64,000 nt of DNA from Branchiostoma floridae (GCF_000003815.2 NC_049981.1:30668511-30732510), one strand, 5' to 3'. Shown: positions 31,622 to 43,440, numbered from the stretch's first letter. Notes: a model not told the origin generated them from the letters alone. Made by a program: numbers and translations.

Positions 31622-32990
31622 TAGCATATTTTCCTCTGTCCCTGTCCCTGACTGTGTTTCCCTGTCCCTGGTGCTGACCATGTTTCTCTGTCCCCAGTGC
31701 TGAATGTGTTTCCCTGTCCCTGGTGCTGACCATGTTTCTCTGTCCCTGGTCCTGATTGTGTTTCCAAGTCCCTGGAGCTGACTATGTTTCCCTGTCCGTG
31801 CTGACTGTGTTTTGCTGTCCCTGACTGTGTTTCCTTGTCCATGGTGCTGACTGTGTTTTGCTGCCCCTGACTGTGTTTTCCTGTTATTGGTGCTGACTGT
31901 GTTTCTCTTTCCCTGGTGCTGACCGTGTTTCCCTGTCTCTGGTGCTGAGTGAGTTTCCCTGTCCCTGGTGCTGATTGTGTTTCCCTGTCCCTGGTGCTGA
32001 CTGTGTTTCCCTGTCCCTGTTCCTGATTGTGTTTCCAAGTCCCTGACTTTGTTTCCTTGTCCATGGTGCTGACTGTGTTTTGCTGTCCCTGATTGTGTTT
32101 CACTGTCCCTGATTGTGTTTCCCTGTCCCTGACTGTATTTCCTTGTCCATGGTGCTGACTGTGTTTTGCTGTCCCTGATTGTGTTTCACTGTCCCTGATT
32201 GTGTTTCCCTGTCCCTGACTGTGTTTCCTTGTCCATGGTGCTGACTGTGTTTTGTTGTCCCTAGTGCTGACTGTGTTTCCCTGTCCTTGGTGCTGATTGT
32301 GTTCACCTGTCCCTAGTGCTGACTGTGTTTCCCTGTCCTTGGTGCTGACTGTGTTTCCCTGTCCCCGACTGTGTCTCCCTGTCCCTGACTGTGTTTCCCT
32401 GTCCCTGGTGCTGACTGTGTTTCTCTGTCCCTGACTGTGTCTCCCTGTCCCTGACTGTGTTTTGCTGTCCCTGGTGCTAACTGTGTTTTGCTGTCCCTGG
32501 TGCTGACAGTATTTCCCTGTCCCTGGTGCTGATTGTGTTTCCCTGGTGCTGACTATGTTTCCCTGTCCATGGTGCTGACTGTGTTTCCCTGTCCCTGGTG
32601 CTGACTGTGTTTCCCTGTCTCTGGTGCTGATTGTGTTCCTTGTCCCTGGTGCTGACAGTATTTCCCTGTCCCTGGTGCTGATTGTGTTTCCCTGGTGCTG
32701 ACTATGTTTCCCTGTCCCTGGTGCTGACTGTGTTTCCCTGTCCCTGACTGTGTTTCCCTGTCCCTGGTGCTGACTGTGTTTCCCTGTCCCTAGTGCTGAC
32801 TGTGTTTCCCTGTCCTTGGAGCTGACTGTCTTTCCCTGTCTCTGTTCAAACTGTGTTTTCCTGTCCCTGGTGCTGACTGTGTTTCCCTGTCCCTGGTGCT
32901 GACTGTGTTTCCCTGTCCCTGGTGCTGACTGTGTTTTCCTGTCCTTGGTGCTGACTATGTTTCCCTGTCCCTGGTGCTGACTGTATCATC
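31622..32990. repeat. Minisatellite, 26-bp unit, ~1.37 kb
   Basis: Unit CTGACTGTGTTTCCCTGTCC followed by CTGGTG, about 50 copies, with shortened variants lacking the GGTG part. Because 26 is not a multiple of 3 and stops are rare, long open frames appear on the - strand (up to 160 codons, STRDRETQSAPGTGKH-like). They are artefacts of the array. Units near the right end are the most uniform. Confidence 0.92.
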
Positions 32991-33397
32991 TACAAAGAAT
33001 TCTTCCAGTGAAAAAAGATACTCTTTTTTATTTACACAATCGCATCTGTCAACTTCCTTGTGTAAAAAGTGTCTCTTTATTCGGTGACATACCAGCCTGA
33101 TTAAACTTATACATATTCACAGAGAATTCATCTAGCTGCTTGATCCTTTTGTATTACACATTATTACGTAACATTACGCAAATACGCATTACGTAATATT
33201 CCAGCTGACTGTCTAACCTTTATCGACATGATCTGTGTTAACACCAGACCCACCTGTTTCCAGACCGCATCGCTGGCCTGCCAACCCCCTGATTAATTAC
33301 CATGTAAATTGGCTCTCTACTAACTGACGACACCTTTCATTCCAACACAAACAGTGATGGAGCACCTGGTATGCACAATTCAGTACCCTCATCATGC
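32991..33397. other. Unique sequence with bZIP-like site cluster
   Basis: TTACGTAA (33164), ATTACGCAAA (33173) and ATTACGTAAT (33188) lie within 34 bp. Unique sequence, no exon. Confidence 0.35.
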
Positions 33398-33405
33398 ATC
33401 ACTCC

Positions 33406-33844
33406 TAGGGGTGGGTACCCGGGTACAGAAAAGTTAGGTCCAGGTCCGGTTCAGGTCCAGAGGATCAGGTCCAGGTTCGGACCTGAACCTGGACCTAATT
33501 GTTTGTGAATGGGAGATACTCAGAACAATGGTTTCTTTTGCTACAAACGAATCTGTTTGTGAGAGTATCCTATCTTCACGTAGACAATGCCTCTGTTAAG
33601 CTAGACCAAGTTTGACTGTAGAATCTAAGAATGACTATCAACTACCCTCTACTTTGCTCTTGTTATTTTCTTGGACCAATAAGCCTCAAAGCAAGTGAAT
33701 GCCTGCTACTTTAGTGCCAGTATAATCTGTTCATTTCCTAAATGGTCCAATATTGGGTTCATTTTTTCAGGTCCATTTTTTTCCAAACCGGTCCAACAAG
33801 AAAAAACGGTTTTGCACCAGTGTACTGGTACCCACCCATCCCTA
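33406..33844. mobile_element. hAT-like non-autonomous element (439 bp)
   Basis: Ends TAGGGGTGGGTACC / GGTACCCACCCATCCCTA, flanked by an 8-bp direct repeat (ATCACTCC at 33398-33405; TTCACTCC at 33845-33852, one mismatch). An internal palindrome of AGGTCCAGGTYCGG blocks lies at 33437-33500. The 8-bp duplication is the hAT hallmark. Confidence 0.7.
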
Positions 33845-33852
33845 TTCACTCC

Positions 33853-34500
33853 CAAACTACACCAGCTTGCCATTCCCAACCCAGTTACCTAAGTGATGTG
33901 GTGCGGTCACAGACACGTTTGTCCGACATAAGCCGAAATGAAACTTATTATAACCAAATAAAGTATGGACCTCTTTCAGCTTTCACAGTGATATGAATTC
34001 CTTTGTTTTTATTGAATGAAATACTAGTAATGGGTCAGGTTTCTGGAAAACGAAGGCTATGCTAGAGGGGTGCATGGGTAACTCAGCAGGCTAACCATTC
34101 TACATTTTGGACCCCACCCCACTTATGCTACTTAACCCCTACAGTCATACCTGCAATTAGCCCAGGGGCAAGAATTTGCAATAAAACTTGATCATTACAG
34201 CTACCTTAGTAGGATGAAGGTTATAAACAATGCTTATAGAGTGAAACAGTTCCGAGTATGTAGGGCTTAGGTTGCCATCTCCCTTAGTACAGAAGTTAAG
34301 AGTTTACGTATGTTTTATGGAGTATCAAATCACCAAAATTACCACAAAATCCTAAGTCAATTTCAGTGTATGTTCCAATCATGTTGCATGTTTATGTATG
34401 TGTCCAGGGGCACCTGAAAAGCAGGCAGTACCCTCAGTGTGATTTTCCCTGGTAAAATGAATGAAATGAAATCAACAATACATAAAAACTGTTGAACATT
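33853..34500. other. Intergenic sequence, nothing recognised
   Basis: Unique AT-rich sequence without coding signal. Confidence 0.45.
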
Positions 34501-34506
34501 CCATGG

Positions 34507-34700
34507 TCATTTGGTACATCAAAACAACACTGGTACTTTTGCCTTTTCCGTGGTTTGCTTGGTTGTTTATTTTTGTTATTTTATTTCAACTTTTCGAGGC
34601 CACCATACCAAAGCCTGCCATACATAATCTTTCAGTACATCAAAACGATACCTGTACTTTTGCCTTTTTTGTCATTTGCTTTGTTGTTTCCTTTATAATA
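34507..34700. repeat. Direct duplication, ~125-bp spacing
   Basis: GTACATCAAAAC...GGTACTTTTGCCTTTT occurs at about 34515 and 34636. Confidence 0.55.
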
Positions 34701-35440
34701 CTGGTAACCATATTTTGGGTGGTTTCAGCACCGCTTTCTGTTAGCCGAGGAGTTGTAAAAAAACAGCCACAGTTTTTAATAGGATCGAGGCACTTGATTT
34801 TCACAGAGGCTGCATGCCACAATTATCACACCAAATAAGGCACGGAGATTGGAAACTTGAATTATTCACCAATTTCGGAGGGAATATTGGTAAATTTTGT
34901 AGCTTCTCCCAAGTGGCTCTAATTTGCGATGTTCGGATTATCTCTCCATCACACCGGGATGACATCATCATTTGGTACGGAGGAAATGGTCCTTGAAATT
35001 AAACAGCCGACAGCAGGATTACATGCTGTCATCGGGGAGAAACAACGGCAGGTTGTCGTTATTCCGAAACAACTGCGACACTTGTTTGCGGGCGGATTTT
35101 ATGGACGTGATAATCTTTTTTACGACTGTCCGGCTGCTGAGGCATTATTTCACCCATCCCTTGCCCATCAGCATTGTAAACAAAGGATATAGGTGTGCAA
35201 TTTGTGCAAGTTCATTCTACGAAAATAGCTCAAAGATGTAACTTTATCAGAAGATTTTATCATGAACTTAAAAAAAACTCAACTTTGTGACATACATTAC
35301 AGGTAAAAATTTTAAAGTAATAGTAGATTAGCAATTCTTTTTCATAAAATATTACAAAACGTCATATTATTTGCTCATGTTTAAAAAAAATACCTGCTGG
35401 ATGTACATTGTATTCAGTGCACCTGTCAAGAGTTAGTTAG
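34701..35440. other. Unique sequence, possible regulatory block
   Basis: Contains a perfect CArG box CCAAATAAGG (34831-34840) in a non-repetitive 350-bp stretch. Frames 34929-35192 and 34972-35241 have no recognised homology. Confidence 0.35.
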
Positions 35441-35443
35441 GCC

Positions 35444-35627
35444 TATGTCACATTTCCAAACTGGGGCCTGGCCGGGCAGCTTTTGGGAACAAAAAGTATG
35501 ATATAAAAGACAACAGACTACACAAGACGTAAAGAGAATAGTAGTGAGAATTTCTGTGTATAGTTTTATGTAATACATTTCTATTTTTCGTTTCCACGAA
35601 CAGCCCGTCCGGGACCTGATTTGGAAG
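35444..35627. mobile_element. MITE family A copy
   Basis: CACATTTCCAAACTGGGGCC at the left and a diverged inverted end (GGGACCTGATTTGGAAG). A family C element sits directly against its right end. Confidence 0.75.
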
Positions 35628-35632
35628 TATAC

Positions 35633-35972
35633 CAGGGCTCAAAATACTTTTTCCTGCATGCCTGCACTGGTGCAGGTAACATTGAAAATTACCTGCATCA
35701 GACAAATTTTACCTGCACCACTCTGAATTTAGGAAGTGTGGATCATACTAAAATTGTTTAGGAATCTTTGCTATTTTTCTTTTATACTTTAAAGGTAGTA
35801 ACAGCCAATGCAGCTAAGAACAATTCACATGCACCTAGATTATAGGACATTTATGTATAAAACCCAGTACATGGACCAGTGCAGGTTAGGTGCAGGTAGA
35901 CACCAGAAATACCTGCACAGCTCCAGTTTTACCTGCACTAACCTGCATATGCAGGTGGTATTTCGAGCCCTG
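35633..35972. mobile_element. CAGGGCTC element (family C), complete copy
   Basis: 340 bp, ends CAGGGCTCAAAATACTTT / GGTATTTCGAGCCCTG, flanked by TATAC (35628-35632, 35973-35977). A third independent case of a 5-bp target duplication for this family. Confidence 0.88.
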
Positions 35973-36354
35973 TATACATACAAGAAATCTTTCATCTTCC
36001 TTTCATTCAGTTCTCTGGAGCATATTCTAAAAGAAATACCTATAGCAGATGTACATGTACATTGTATTCAGTGCACCTGTCAGGATGTGCTTTGTCAGAA
36101 GGATGGTCAGTTCTGCCTGTCAATCCAATTGGAATATCCCAGGGAACGAATGGCCTATGAAATTGCTAAGCTCTGCAAAGGTGAGCGACTCTCATTTTCC
36201 GGGGGCATGTGATGATCTTGCCGTCGGGAATCGTTGGGGATTCCAATGAAATTTAGCAAGATGTAATAATCGGTCTTGTCACATAGTGTACACAAAATAT
36301 TACTTCTGCTTGCAAAAGGAATGGTTAGCACACCAGTAATATCATCAGGTTGTC

Positions 36355-36975
36355 ATGTAGAGGTGGTCACTGTAGTACTAGATTTGACTGTATATCAAAG
36401 GCCAGGTGGTTTTTATGTAGAGCTGGTCACTAGTACAGGTTTGACTGTATATCAATGGGCAGGTGGTCCTCATGTAGAGGTGGTCACTAGTATAGGTTTG
36501 ACTGTATATCAATGGCCAGGTGGTCTTTTTGTAGAGGTGGTCACTAGTACAGGTTTGACTGTATATCAATGGCCAGGTGGTCCTCATGTAGAGGTGGTCA
36601 CTAGTACAGGTTTGACTGTATATCAATGGCCAGGTGGTCTTATGTAGAGGTGGTCACTAGTACAGGTTTGACTGTATATCAATGGCCAGGTGGTCCTTAT
36701 GTAGAGCAAGGAGGTTAAAAAAGACCTTTTTAACCTCCTTGTGTAGAGATGGTCACTAGTACAGGTTTGATTATATATCAATGGCCACGTGGTCCTTATG
36801 TAGAGGTGGTCACTTGTACAGGTTTGACTGTATATCAATGACCAAGTGGTCCCTATGTAGATGTGGTCACTAGTACAGGTCTGTGTATGATGTATTATGT
36901 AGAGGTGGACAGTAATACACATTACAGGTTTGACTGTTTATCAATGGCCAGGTGTTTTTTATGTAGAAGTGGTCA
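36355..36975. repeat. Tandem repeat, 57-bp unit, ~10-11 copies
   Basis: Unit contains GTGGTCACTAGTACAGGTTT and GACTGTATATCAATGGCC. 57 = 3 x 19, so the array reads as a 19-residue periodic peptide on either strand (TGLTVYQWPGG...; SDHLYIRTTWPLIYSQTCT). Not thought to be a gene. A perfect 15-bp-arm hairpin (36707-36741) interrupts one unit. Confidence 0.9.
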
Positions 36976-38207
36976 CTAGTACACTGGTTTCACTCGCATG
37001 GTCTTTTTAGCGAATGCCCACAAACGCCCACTCTAGAGAAGTCCGCGCTGCACGAATCTAATTTATTTTGCTTGGAATATGTCCACGTTGTGCTCCCATG
37101 TATTAATCCTGAGTTTCAAGTCAATCCATTGACCCGAAGTGACATAAATAAAAGTTTTCGATTCTCGATGGTCTTTTTAGCGAACGCCCACAAAATGTCT
37201 TTTTAGCGAATGCCCACTACATCCCCAAAAATATCGGCCGTCGCGCAACGACACCTAAACCTACCGCCACAAAATGTCTTTTTAGCGAATGCCCACTACA
37301 TCCCCAAAAATATCGGCCGTCGCGCAACGACACCTAAACCTACCGCCACAAACATGTTCAAGATGGTGTCCCATTGATGTGTACGGAGTTTCCGTGCTTT
37401 ACAAGCATTTTGAGTCCCTGCTTTTGGTCAAAATGTACGCGCCGATACTACCATACATTAACAATAGCAATTCAAAATGGCGGGCACTAGTCATGTGACC
37501 TCCTTGCGGGACTGTTCTATAAGTATCGCGGGAGGGACTGTTGTAGCATAGCTAATCATACAAACATTTTACAGTGAATTCTGAACAAGATTTTCATTTC
37601 ATAGTGCTATCATCTGACTGATATTTACATTGTGGTCCTTTTTTCTGTGCTATTATTACCCAGGTTTGAGGAACTTAGTGCAAATATGGATATTGATTCA
37701 CCTCAGTGCCCAATTAATGTACAAAAGGCTCAGACACATTAGTGTTATAAACCTGACTAGGGGCAGGTAACCAATACTAGAAAAACATAGCTATTTATTA
37801 TTAACAATACTATTTACATTATAATAATAACTCTTCACCAAACTGGACTTTTCTTATCTTTATTTATCACAGAAACATTGCTACAATGAGGATTTGATTA
37901 GATGAGTATCTGTTACAGTGTGCACAAACTTATTAAATACTTTCACTCCCTAAATATTTTTAAAGTATTGGAAGAAGTTGACACATTAACAATATTAATT
38001 GCATTATTTGTGTGCAGTAAAATGTGACCACATGCTATCAATAGCCTAATAAAATGTTGGAACATGGCACAAGCGGGCTCCTCTTCTGGGTACAGAAAGG
38101 AAATGTTTTATAACATTTAGTTATGACGTAGAAAATTTCAATTGTAAAATGTACCTTTATTAACATTTACAAACAAATTGTTTTTTTCTCTTCTTAATAA
38201 ATGACAG

Positions 38208-38570
38208 CAATACAGGTAAGTAAGGTGTATTTCCTTTTATAACACGCCGTACAGGTAAGTAAGGTGTGTTTCCTTTTATAGCAGACCAGGTAAGACACCG
38301 TACAGGTGAGTAAGTTGTGTTTCCTTGACTACAGACTAGGTAAGACACCTTACAGGTGAGTAACGTGTATTTCCTTTCATTACAGACCAGGTAAGACACC
38401 GTACAGGTGAGTAACGTGTATTTCCTTTGATTACAGACCAGGTAAGACACCGTACAGGTGAGTAAGTTGTGTTTCCTTGACTACATACCAGGTAAGACAC
38501 CGTACAGGTGAGTAACGTGTATTTCCTTTGATTACAGACCAGATAAGACATTATACAGGTAAGTAAGTTG
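38208..38570. repeat. 51-bp tandem array (left half of foldback core)
   Basis: About seven units containing ACAGGTGAGTAACGTGTATT and TTACAGACCAGGTAAGACAC. 51 = 3 x 17 gives the periodic frame SYLVCNQRKYTLLTCTV on the - strand. Confidence 0.88.
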
Positions 38571-39320
38571 CGTTACTCACCTGTATAATACCTATCTGGT
38601 CTATAGGCAAAGGAAAGACGCCTTACTCACCTGTATAATGGCCTATATGGTAGTATATAGGCAAAGGAAAGTTGCTTTACTCATCTCAGTCACCTGTATT
38701 ATACCCTATCTGGTCTATAGGCAAAGGAAAGACATCTTACTTACCTGTATAATGGCCTATCTGGTCTATAGGCAAAGGAAAGACACCTTACTCACCTGTA
38801 TAATGCCCCATCTGGTATATAGGCGAAGGAAAGACACCTAACTTACCTGTGTAATACCCTATCTGGTCTATAGGCAAAGGAAAGTTGCTTTACTCACCTG
38901 CATAATACCCTATCTGGTCTGTAGGCAAAGGAAAGACGCCTTACTCACCTGTATAATGGCCTATATGGTACATAGGCAAAGGAAACACAACTTACTCACA
39001 TGTGCGGTGTCTGACCTGGTCTGTAATGAAAGGAAATACACGTTACTCACCTGTATGGTGTCTTACCTGGTCTGTAATCAAAGGAAATACACGTTACTCA
39101 CCTGTACGGTGTCTTACCTAGTCTGTAATCAAAGGAAATACACGTTACTTACCTGTACGGTGTCTTACCTAGTCTGTAGTCAAGGAAACACACCTTACTC
39201 ACCTGTACGGTGTCTTACCTGGTCTGCTATAAAAGTAAACACACCTTACTTACCTGTACGGCGTCTTACCTGGCCTGTTATAAAAGGAAACACACCTTAC
39301 TTACCTGTATTGTTGTCATT
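38571..39320. repeat. 51-bp tandem array (right half of foldback core, inverted)
   Basis: Complement of the left array, about 14 units. Those at 39000-39310 are close to the left array. Those at 38590-39000 form a second subtype (CTATCTGGTCTATAGGCAAA) with no counterpart on the left. Confidence 0.88.
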
Positions 39321-40470
39321 TATTAAGAAGAGAAAAAACAATTTGTAAATGTTAATAAAGGTACATTTTACAGTTGAAATATTCTACGTAATAACTACTA
39401 GTAAATGTTATAAAACATTTCCTTTCTGTACTCAGAAGAGGAGCCCGCTTGTGCCATGTTCCAACATTTTATTAGGCTATTGATAGCATGTGGTCACATT
39501 TTACTGCACACAAATAATGCAATTAATATTGTTTATATGTCAACTTCTTCCAATACTTTAAAAATATTTAGGGAGTGAAATGAAATACATTTTTGTATTT
39601 AATAAGTTTGTGCACACTGTAACAGATGCTCATCTAATCAAATCCTCATTGTAACAATGTTTCTGTGATAAATGAAGATAAGAAAAGGCCAGTTTGGTGA
39701 AGAGTTATTATTATAATGTAAATAGTATTGTTAATAATAAATAGCTATGTTTTTCTAGTATTGGTTACCTGCCCCTAGTCAGGTTTATAACACTAATGTG
39801 TCTGAGCCTTTTGTACATTAATTGGGCACTGAGGTGAATCAATATCCATATTTGCACTAAGTTCCTCAAACCTGGGTAATAATAGCACAGAAAAAAGGAC
39901 CACAATGTAAATATCAGTCAGATGATAGCACTATGAAATGAAAATCTTGTTCAGAATTCACTGTAAAATGTTTGTATGATTAGCTATGCTACAACAGTCC
40001 CTCCCGCGATACTTATAGAACAGTCCCGCAAGGAGGTCACATGACTAGTGCCCGCCATTTTGAATTGCTATTGTTAATGTATGGTAGTATCGGCGCGTAC
40101 ATTTTGACCAAAAGCAGGGACTTAAAATGCTTGTAAAGCACGGAAACTCCGTACACATCAATGGGACACCATCTTGAACATGTTTGTGGCGGTAGGTTTA
40201 GGTGTCGTTGCGCGACGGCCGATATTTTTGTGGATATAGTGGGCATTCGCTAAAAAGACATTTTGTGGGCGTTCGCTAAAAAGACCATCGAGAATCGAAA
40301 ACTTTTATTTATGTCACTTCGGGTCAATGGATTGACTTGAAACTCAGGATTAATACATGGGAGCACAACGTGGACATATTCCAAGCAAAAAAAATTAGAT
40401 TCGTGCAGCGCGGACTTCTCTAGAGTGGGCGTTTGTGGGCATTCGCTAAAAAGACCCTCCCGTTTCACTC

Positions 40471-40844
40471 ACTCACTCACGCACTCAGTCACTATCCGGT
40501 TTAGCGTCTGTTGGTCCCTGTCTTGCAAGGGTTACTGTATCTCTATAAATCATCGACCAGACAGGTGCCCATCACGACTGGTCCTTATCCTCCTCATCTC
40601 CTATCACATCATCATCATCTCATCAGCTTCCTCAATAAAACATGGGCAGCCGTACTCCAGTGTCCAGTTAATGCAGATTAACCCACATACACACAGACAG
40701 ATGTATGCCAAAGATGGACGACCAGAAATTTTCCTTGTGTGAACAGGCCCTTATAAGTTCATGAAATGAAAGTTTATTTACAAGTTTATGCCCGGAGGCT
40801 AATTGCAAGTACATGGTAGAAACATAGGGAACATAACGTTACTT
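40471..40844. other. Intergenic sequence, nothing recognised
   Basis: The open frame 40425-40742 starts inside the foldback end, so it is not a gene candidate. Confidence 0.45.
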
Positions 40845-41056
40845 CACCTTTATCCGTAGGGTAGCCTTTATCCGCTCATTTGAAGAACAATATATTTAGG
40901 GAAATCAAGTAGATGATGGTTTCAAACTGTATTTTGAGTATTTGTACTGTATAATAGTACAATTTGAAACTACCTTCCATCGACTTGATATCTCTGGATA
41001 CCTCTGGATACAACGGATATAGGTTACCCGCGCGAATAAAGGTGAACTAACGTTTC
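40845..41056. mobile_element. MITE family F copy
   Basis: Starts TTCACCTTTATCCGTAGGGT and ends ATAAAGGTGAACTAACGTT. The central palindrome ATCAAGTAGATG / CATCGACTTGAT is retained. Confidence 0.85.
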
Positions 41057-41866
41057 ATGTGGCAATGGATAGTGATGAATATTATTGTAAAAAGAGACAA
41101 CTTGAATACTAGTGTTGACTATTTCTAAACAGGTTGGGTTTGACTTCTTTTTGTAAGCAGAAAAAGACAAAAAGCCCCATTTTTCTACAATTTGTGGATT
41201 CTGTGATTTTCTGAGGAAAGTGGCTTTCGTTTGTGAATGTGGGGAAGTTGGGGTAATACATTTTCATTGTGACTTCTCGAAACAAACTGATTCTTTCGGT
41301 TTGATTAAATGAACACTTGCAAATGAAATGTGTTTCTTCTTCCTCTGCTTTAGATGCTCAATATGTTCATGGACAGTCAGATGTATTCTGGCTAGCTTTC
41401 CTCTCTTTTGAAACTTTTTGTAATGAACCAAAATCTCAATTATTAGCGTTTTAAAATGGTTTTTAAACTGTTTTCATGAGAAAATATGGAGCAAAAGTTT
41501 TGCAGTTTCCATGTAAGGAATGAAGAGGAGAAATTCTAAGATCTTATTCAACTTAGCTTACCTCAAAGTTGGAACTTCCAATAAATGATAGAAAAAATTC
41601 TCATCAAGTGTTAAACCTGTTAATATTTCATCCAAAGTAGCCACCGGGGGACAATTAATGTAATTATCTGGGCCGAGTGATGAGTTATGTGGGTTAATGC
41701 CGTGGTCCTACATTATGGAGAAGGTTACAACCTGTCATTACCACAGAAAATACATCCCACTTCGTTACATAATGAAATAAAGGCCTTAATGACAGCTTAA
41801 TGAAGAAAATTGACATGAATTTATAATGAGAACTCTTTGTATATTTTCTTTCAATAATGGTAGTTA
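41057..41866. other. Unique sequence, possible regulatory block at 41640-41830
   Basis: Repeated homeodomain-like TTAATG/CATTA and TAATTA sites lie in a non-repetitive stretch. No coding signal. Confidence 0.3.
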
Positions 41867-41867
41867 A

Positions 41868-42505
41868 GGCCATGCCAATTGAATTACATGGTTCTCAGAT
41901 TTTTAAAAATGAAGATGTAGCAAACGGATGTTATAAAAGCATTGGGTAGGGAGGAAAACTTAAATATGACTGAATTCACTCTCACAAGGCAATTTTATTC
42001 TGTATAACCTTAGTTCACCTTTATCCGTATGGTATCCTATATCCGTTGTGTTGCTAAACAGGGTATCCTGGGATATCAAGTCGATGGACAGTAGTTTCAA
42101 ATTATTTTATTTTCAAAATATTGCAGTTTGAAACCACCATCTGTCGACTTGCTATCCCTAAATACATTGTGTTAAAAAAGAACGAATAAAGGTTACACTA
42201 CGGATAAAGGTGAACTAGCGTTATATGTAGAGTTTTAAACTAATTTTGTAACATGAATGGGTTTTAAACCATACTTGTTTTTTTTACAAATTGTAACGAT
42301 GTGTTTATGTCATTTTGTATACACAAGCATAATTCAGACAACCGAGGTTGCCTGCAAGGCTTTGTATACAGTGTATGTGCTGAATAAACCAATCATTATT
42401 CACTCAATAAAACTGAGTGCACCAAGGCATAAACCTGGTCCTCTGGTTTTCATTATGTTTTTCCATAAACATATTATTTTTTTATTTAAGAACCAACAAA
42501 CAGGG
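41868..42505. mobile_element. MITE family E interrupted by a family F element
   Basis: Family E left half (GGCCATGCCAATTGAATTAC) breaks near 41980 and resumes near 42395 (AATAAAACTGAGTGCACCAA). The family F copy (42005-42225) lies in the gap. Confidence 0.75.
42005..42225. mobile_element. MITE family F, nested copy
   Basis: Starts TTAGTTCACCTTTATCCGTA and ends GGATAAAGGTGAACTAGCG. Confidence 0.85.
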
Positions 42506-43110
42506 TTTAAGCTATAGCTTGTTTTCAAGCTCTTTTTAGTTTTTATCCCAATATAATTTTAAAAAACGACAAAAACACTTAAGATTTCACAACAAGCCAC
42601 ACCTGAACCTCTGCTTGGAGAGCAGTTTCTCCCATGGTAAGTAAGCTGCTGCCAAACACTTAATGCACCTCCCCAAAGGCCAAATGTACTATCATGTTCC
42701 GACTGCTATTCTCATTGCTTACTGACCCAGCCACTGCCTATATGTCAGTGCATGTAATGGGTGGCATAATGTGATATAATGACTACTCGTAGAATTTGTG
42801 TACCTCCAATGTTTAAATCATCAAGATGAAAAACAGACCACATGTTTTCACATGTTCATGAAATGGCAGGAAGAAGAACAAGACCTTGAATGTGTTCATT
42901 GAAGCAGCATCTTGCAGGAAGGGAAAATGTTTTCAAACAACCATGCAACAATCCAAATAACTTAGATTGGATTCTTTGGACTTGAAATGTAAAAAAAAAA
43001 ACTTTTTCTTCTGTCTACAAAAAAAGCAGTATAAGCCCTATAGCTACATGTTTGAATTCTACAGTCACAACAGTCTACACATATGTAACTTGATGGTTTT
43101 CAGACTTTTC
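42506..43110. other. Intergenic sequence, nothing recognised
   Basis: Contains a lone CTCTGCTTGGAGAG family I end near 42610. No gene signal. Confidence 0.45.
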
Positions 43111-43440
43111 GACAAGAACAAGTAACACTGGGACATGGTTCAACGTCCCATCCTATTAAAGGACTGCAATCCTTTCTGGTACCGTGCATGTCAGGTGAGC
43201 GACACAGCCGGAATCCAACTCACGGATAATTCTAGTTCCAGAGTCAGGGCCGCTTACTCTCCAAACAGAGATTAGGCTCGGTTGTTATTTGACGTTTTTA
43301 TGGCCGTGAGACATAAAGAAACTGGCACAAAATAGAAGCCTAATAAAAATTTTTAAGAAACATCGGAGCCTAAACTCTGCTTGGAGAGTCAGGGCCGTTA
43401 ACCACTGGACTACGCAAGCTACAGAGATTATGGCCCCAAC
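43110..43440. mobile_element. SINE remnant carrying a family I hairpin
   Basis: SINE-like sequence (GGAATCCAACTCACGG...AACCACTGGACTACGC) is interrupted by a hairpin, 43256-43389. Its arms are ACTCTCCAAACAGAG and CTCTGCTTGGAGAGT. CAGGGCCG(C)TT is repeated on both sides, a probable ~10-bp target duplication. Confidence 0.6.

Larger units (their letters stand above)
36996..40461. mobile_element. 3.5-kb foldback element with 9-bp target duplication (Mutator-like?)
   Basis: Almost the whole element is one inverted repeat. GGTCTTTTTAGCGAATGCCC at 37000 has its complement ending at 40456, and the arms match inward through matching landmarks to about 38.2 and 39.35 kb. The 9-bp direct repeat GTTTCACTC flanks it (36987-36995 and 40462-40470). 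The left arm has an extra 79-bp tandem copy (37192-37349) absent from the right arm. The core (38.2-39.3 kb) is made of 51-bp units. No transposase is visible. Long inverted ends and a 9-bp duplication suggest a MULE-type non-autonomous element. Confidence 0.82.

Noticed and set aside
31610-32306. Long minus-strand open frames (142, 160 and 68 codons)
   Set aside because: They read through the 26-bp minisatellite in different frames; periodic peptide, no splice or homology support.
36276-36922. 123-codon + frame and 82/99-codon - frames
   Set aside because: Products of the 57-bp tandem array being a multiple of three.
38208-39320. CRISPR-like appearance of evenly spaced repeats
   Set aside because: Contiguous units with no unique spacers, in an animal genome, on both sides of an inverted-repeat centre.
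37289-40246. Matching 69-codon frames at 37289-37498 (+) and 40037-40246 (-)
   Set aside because: They are the same sequence because the foldback arms are near-identical; conservation is explained by recent duplication.
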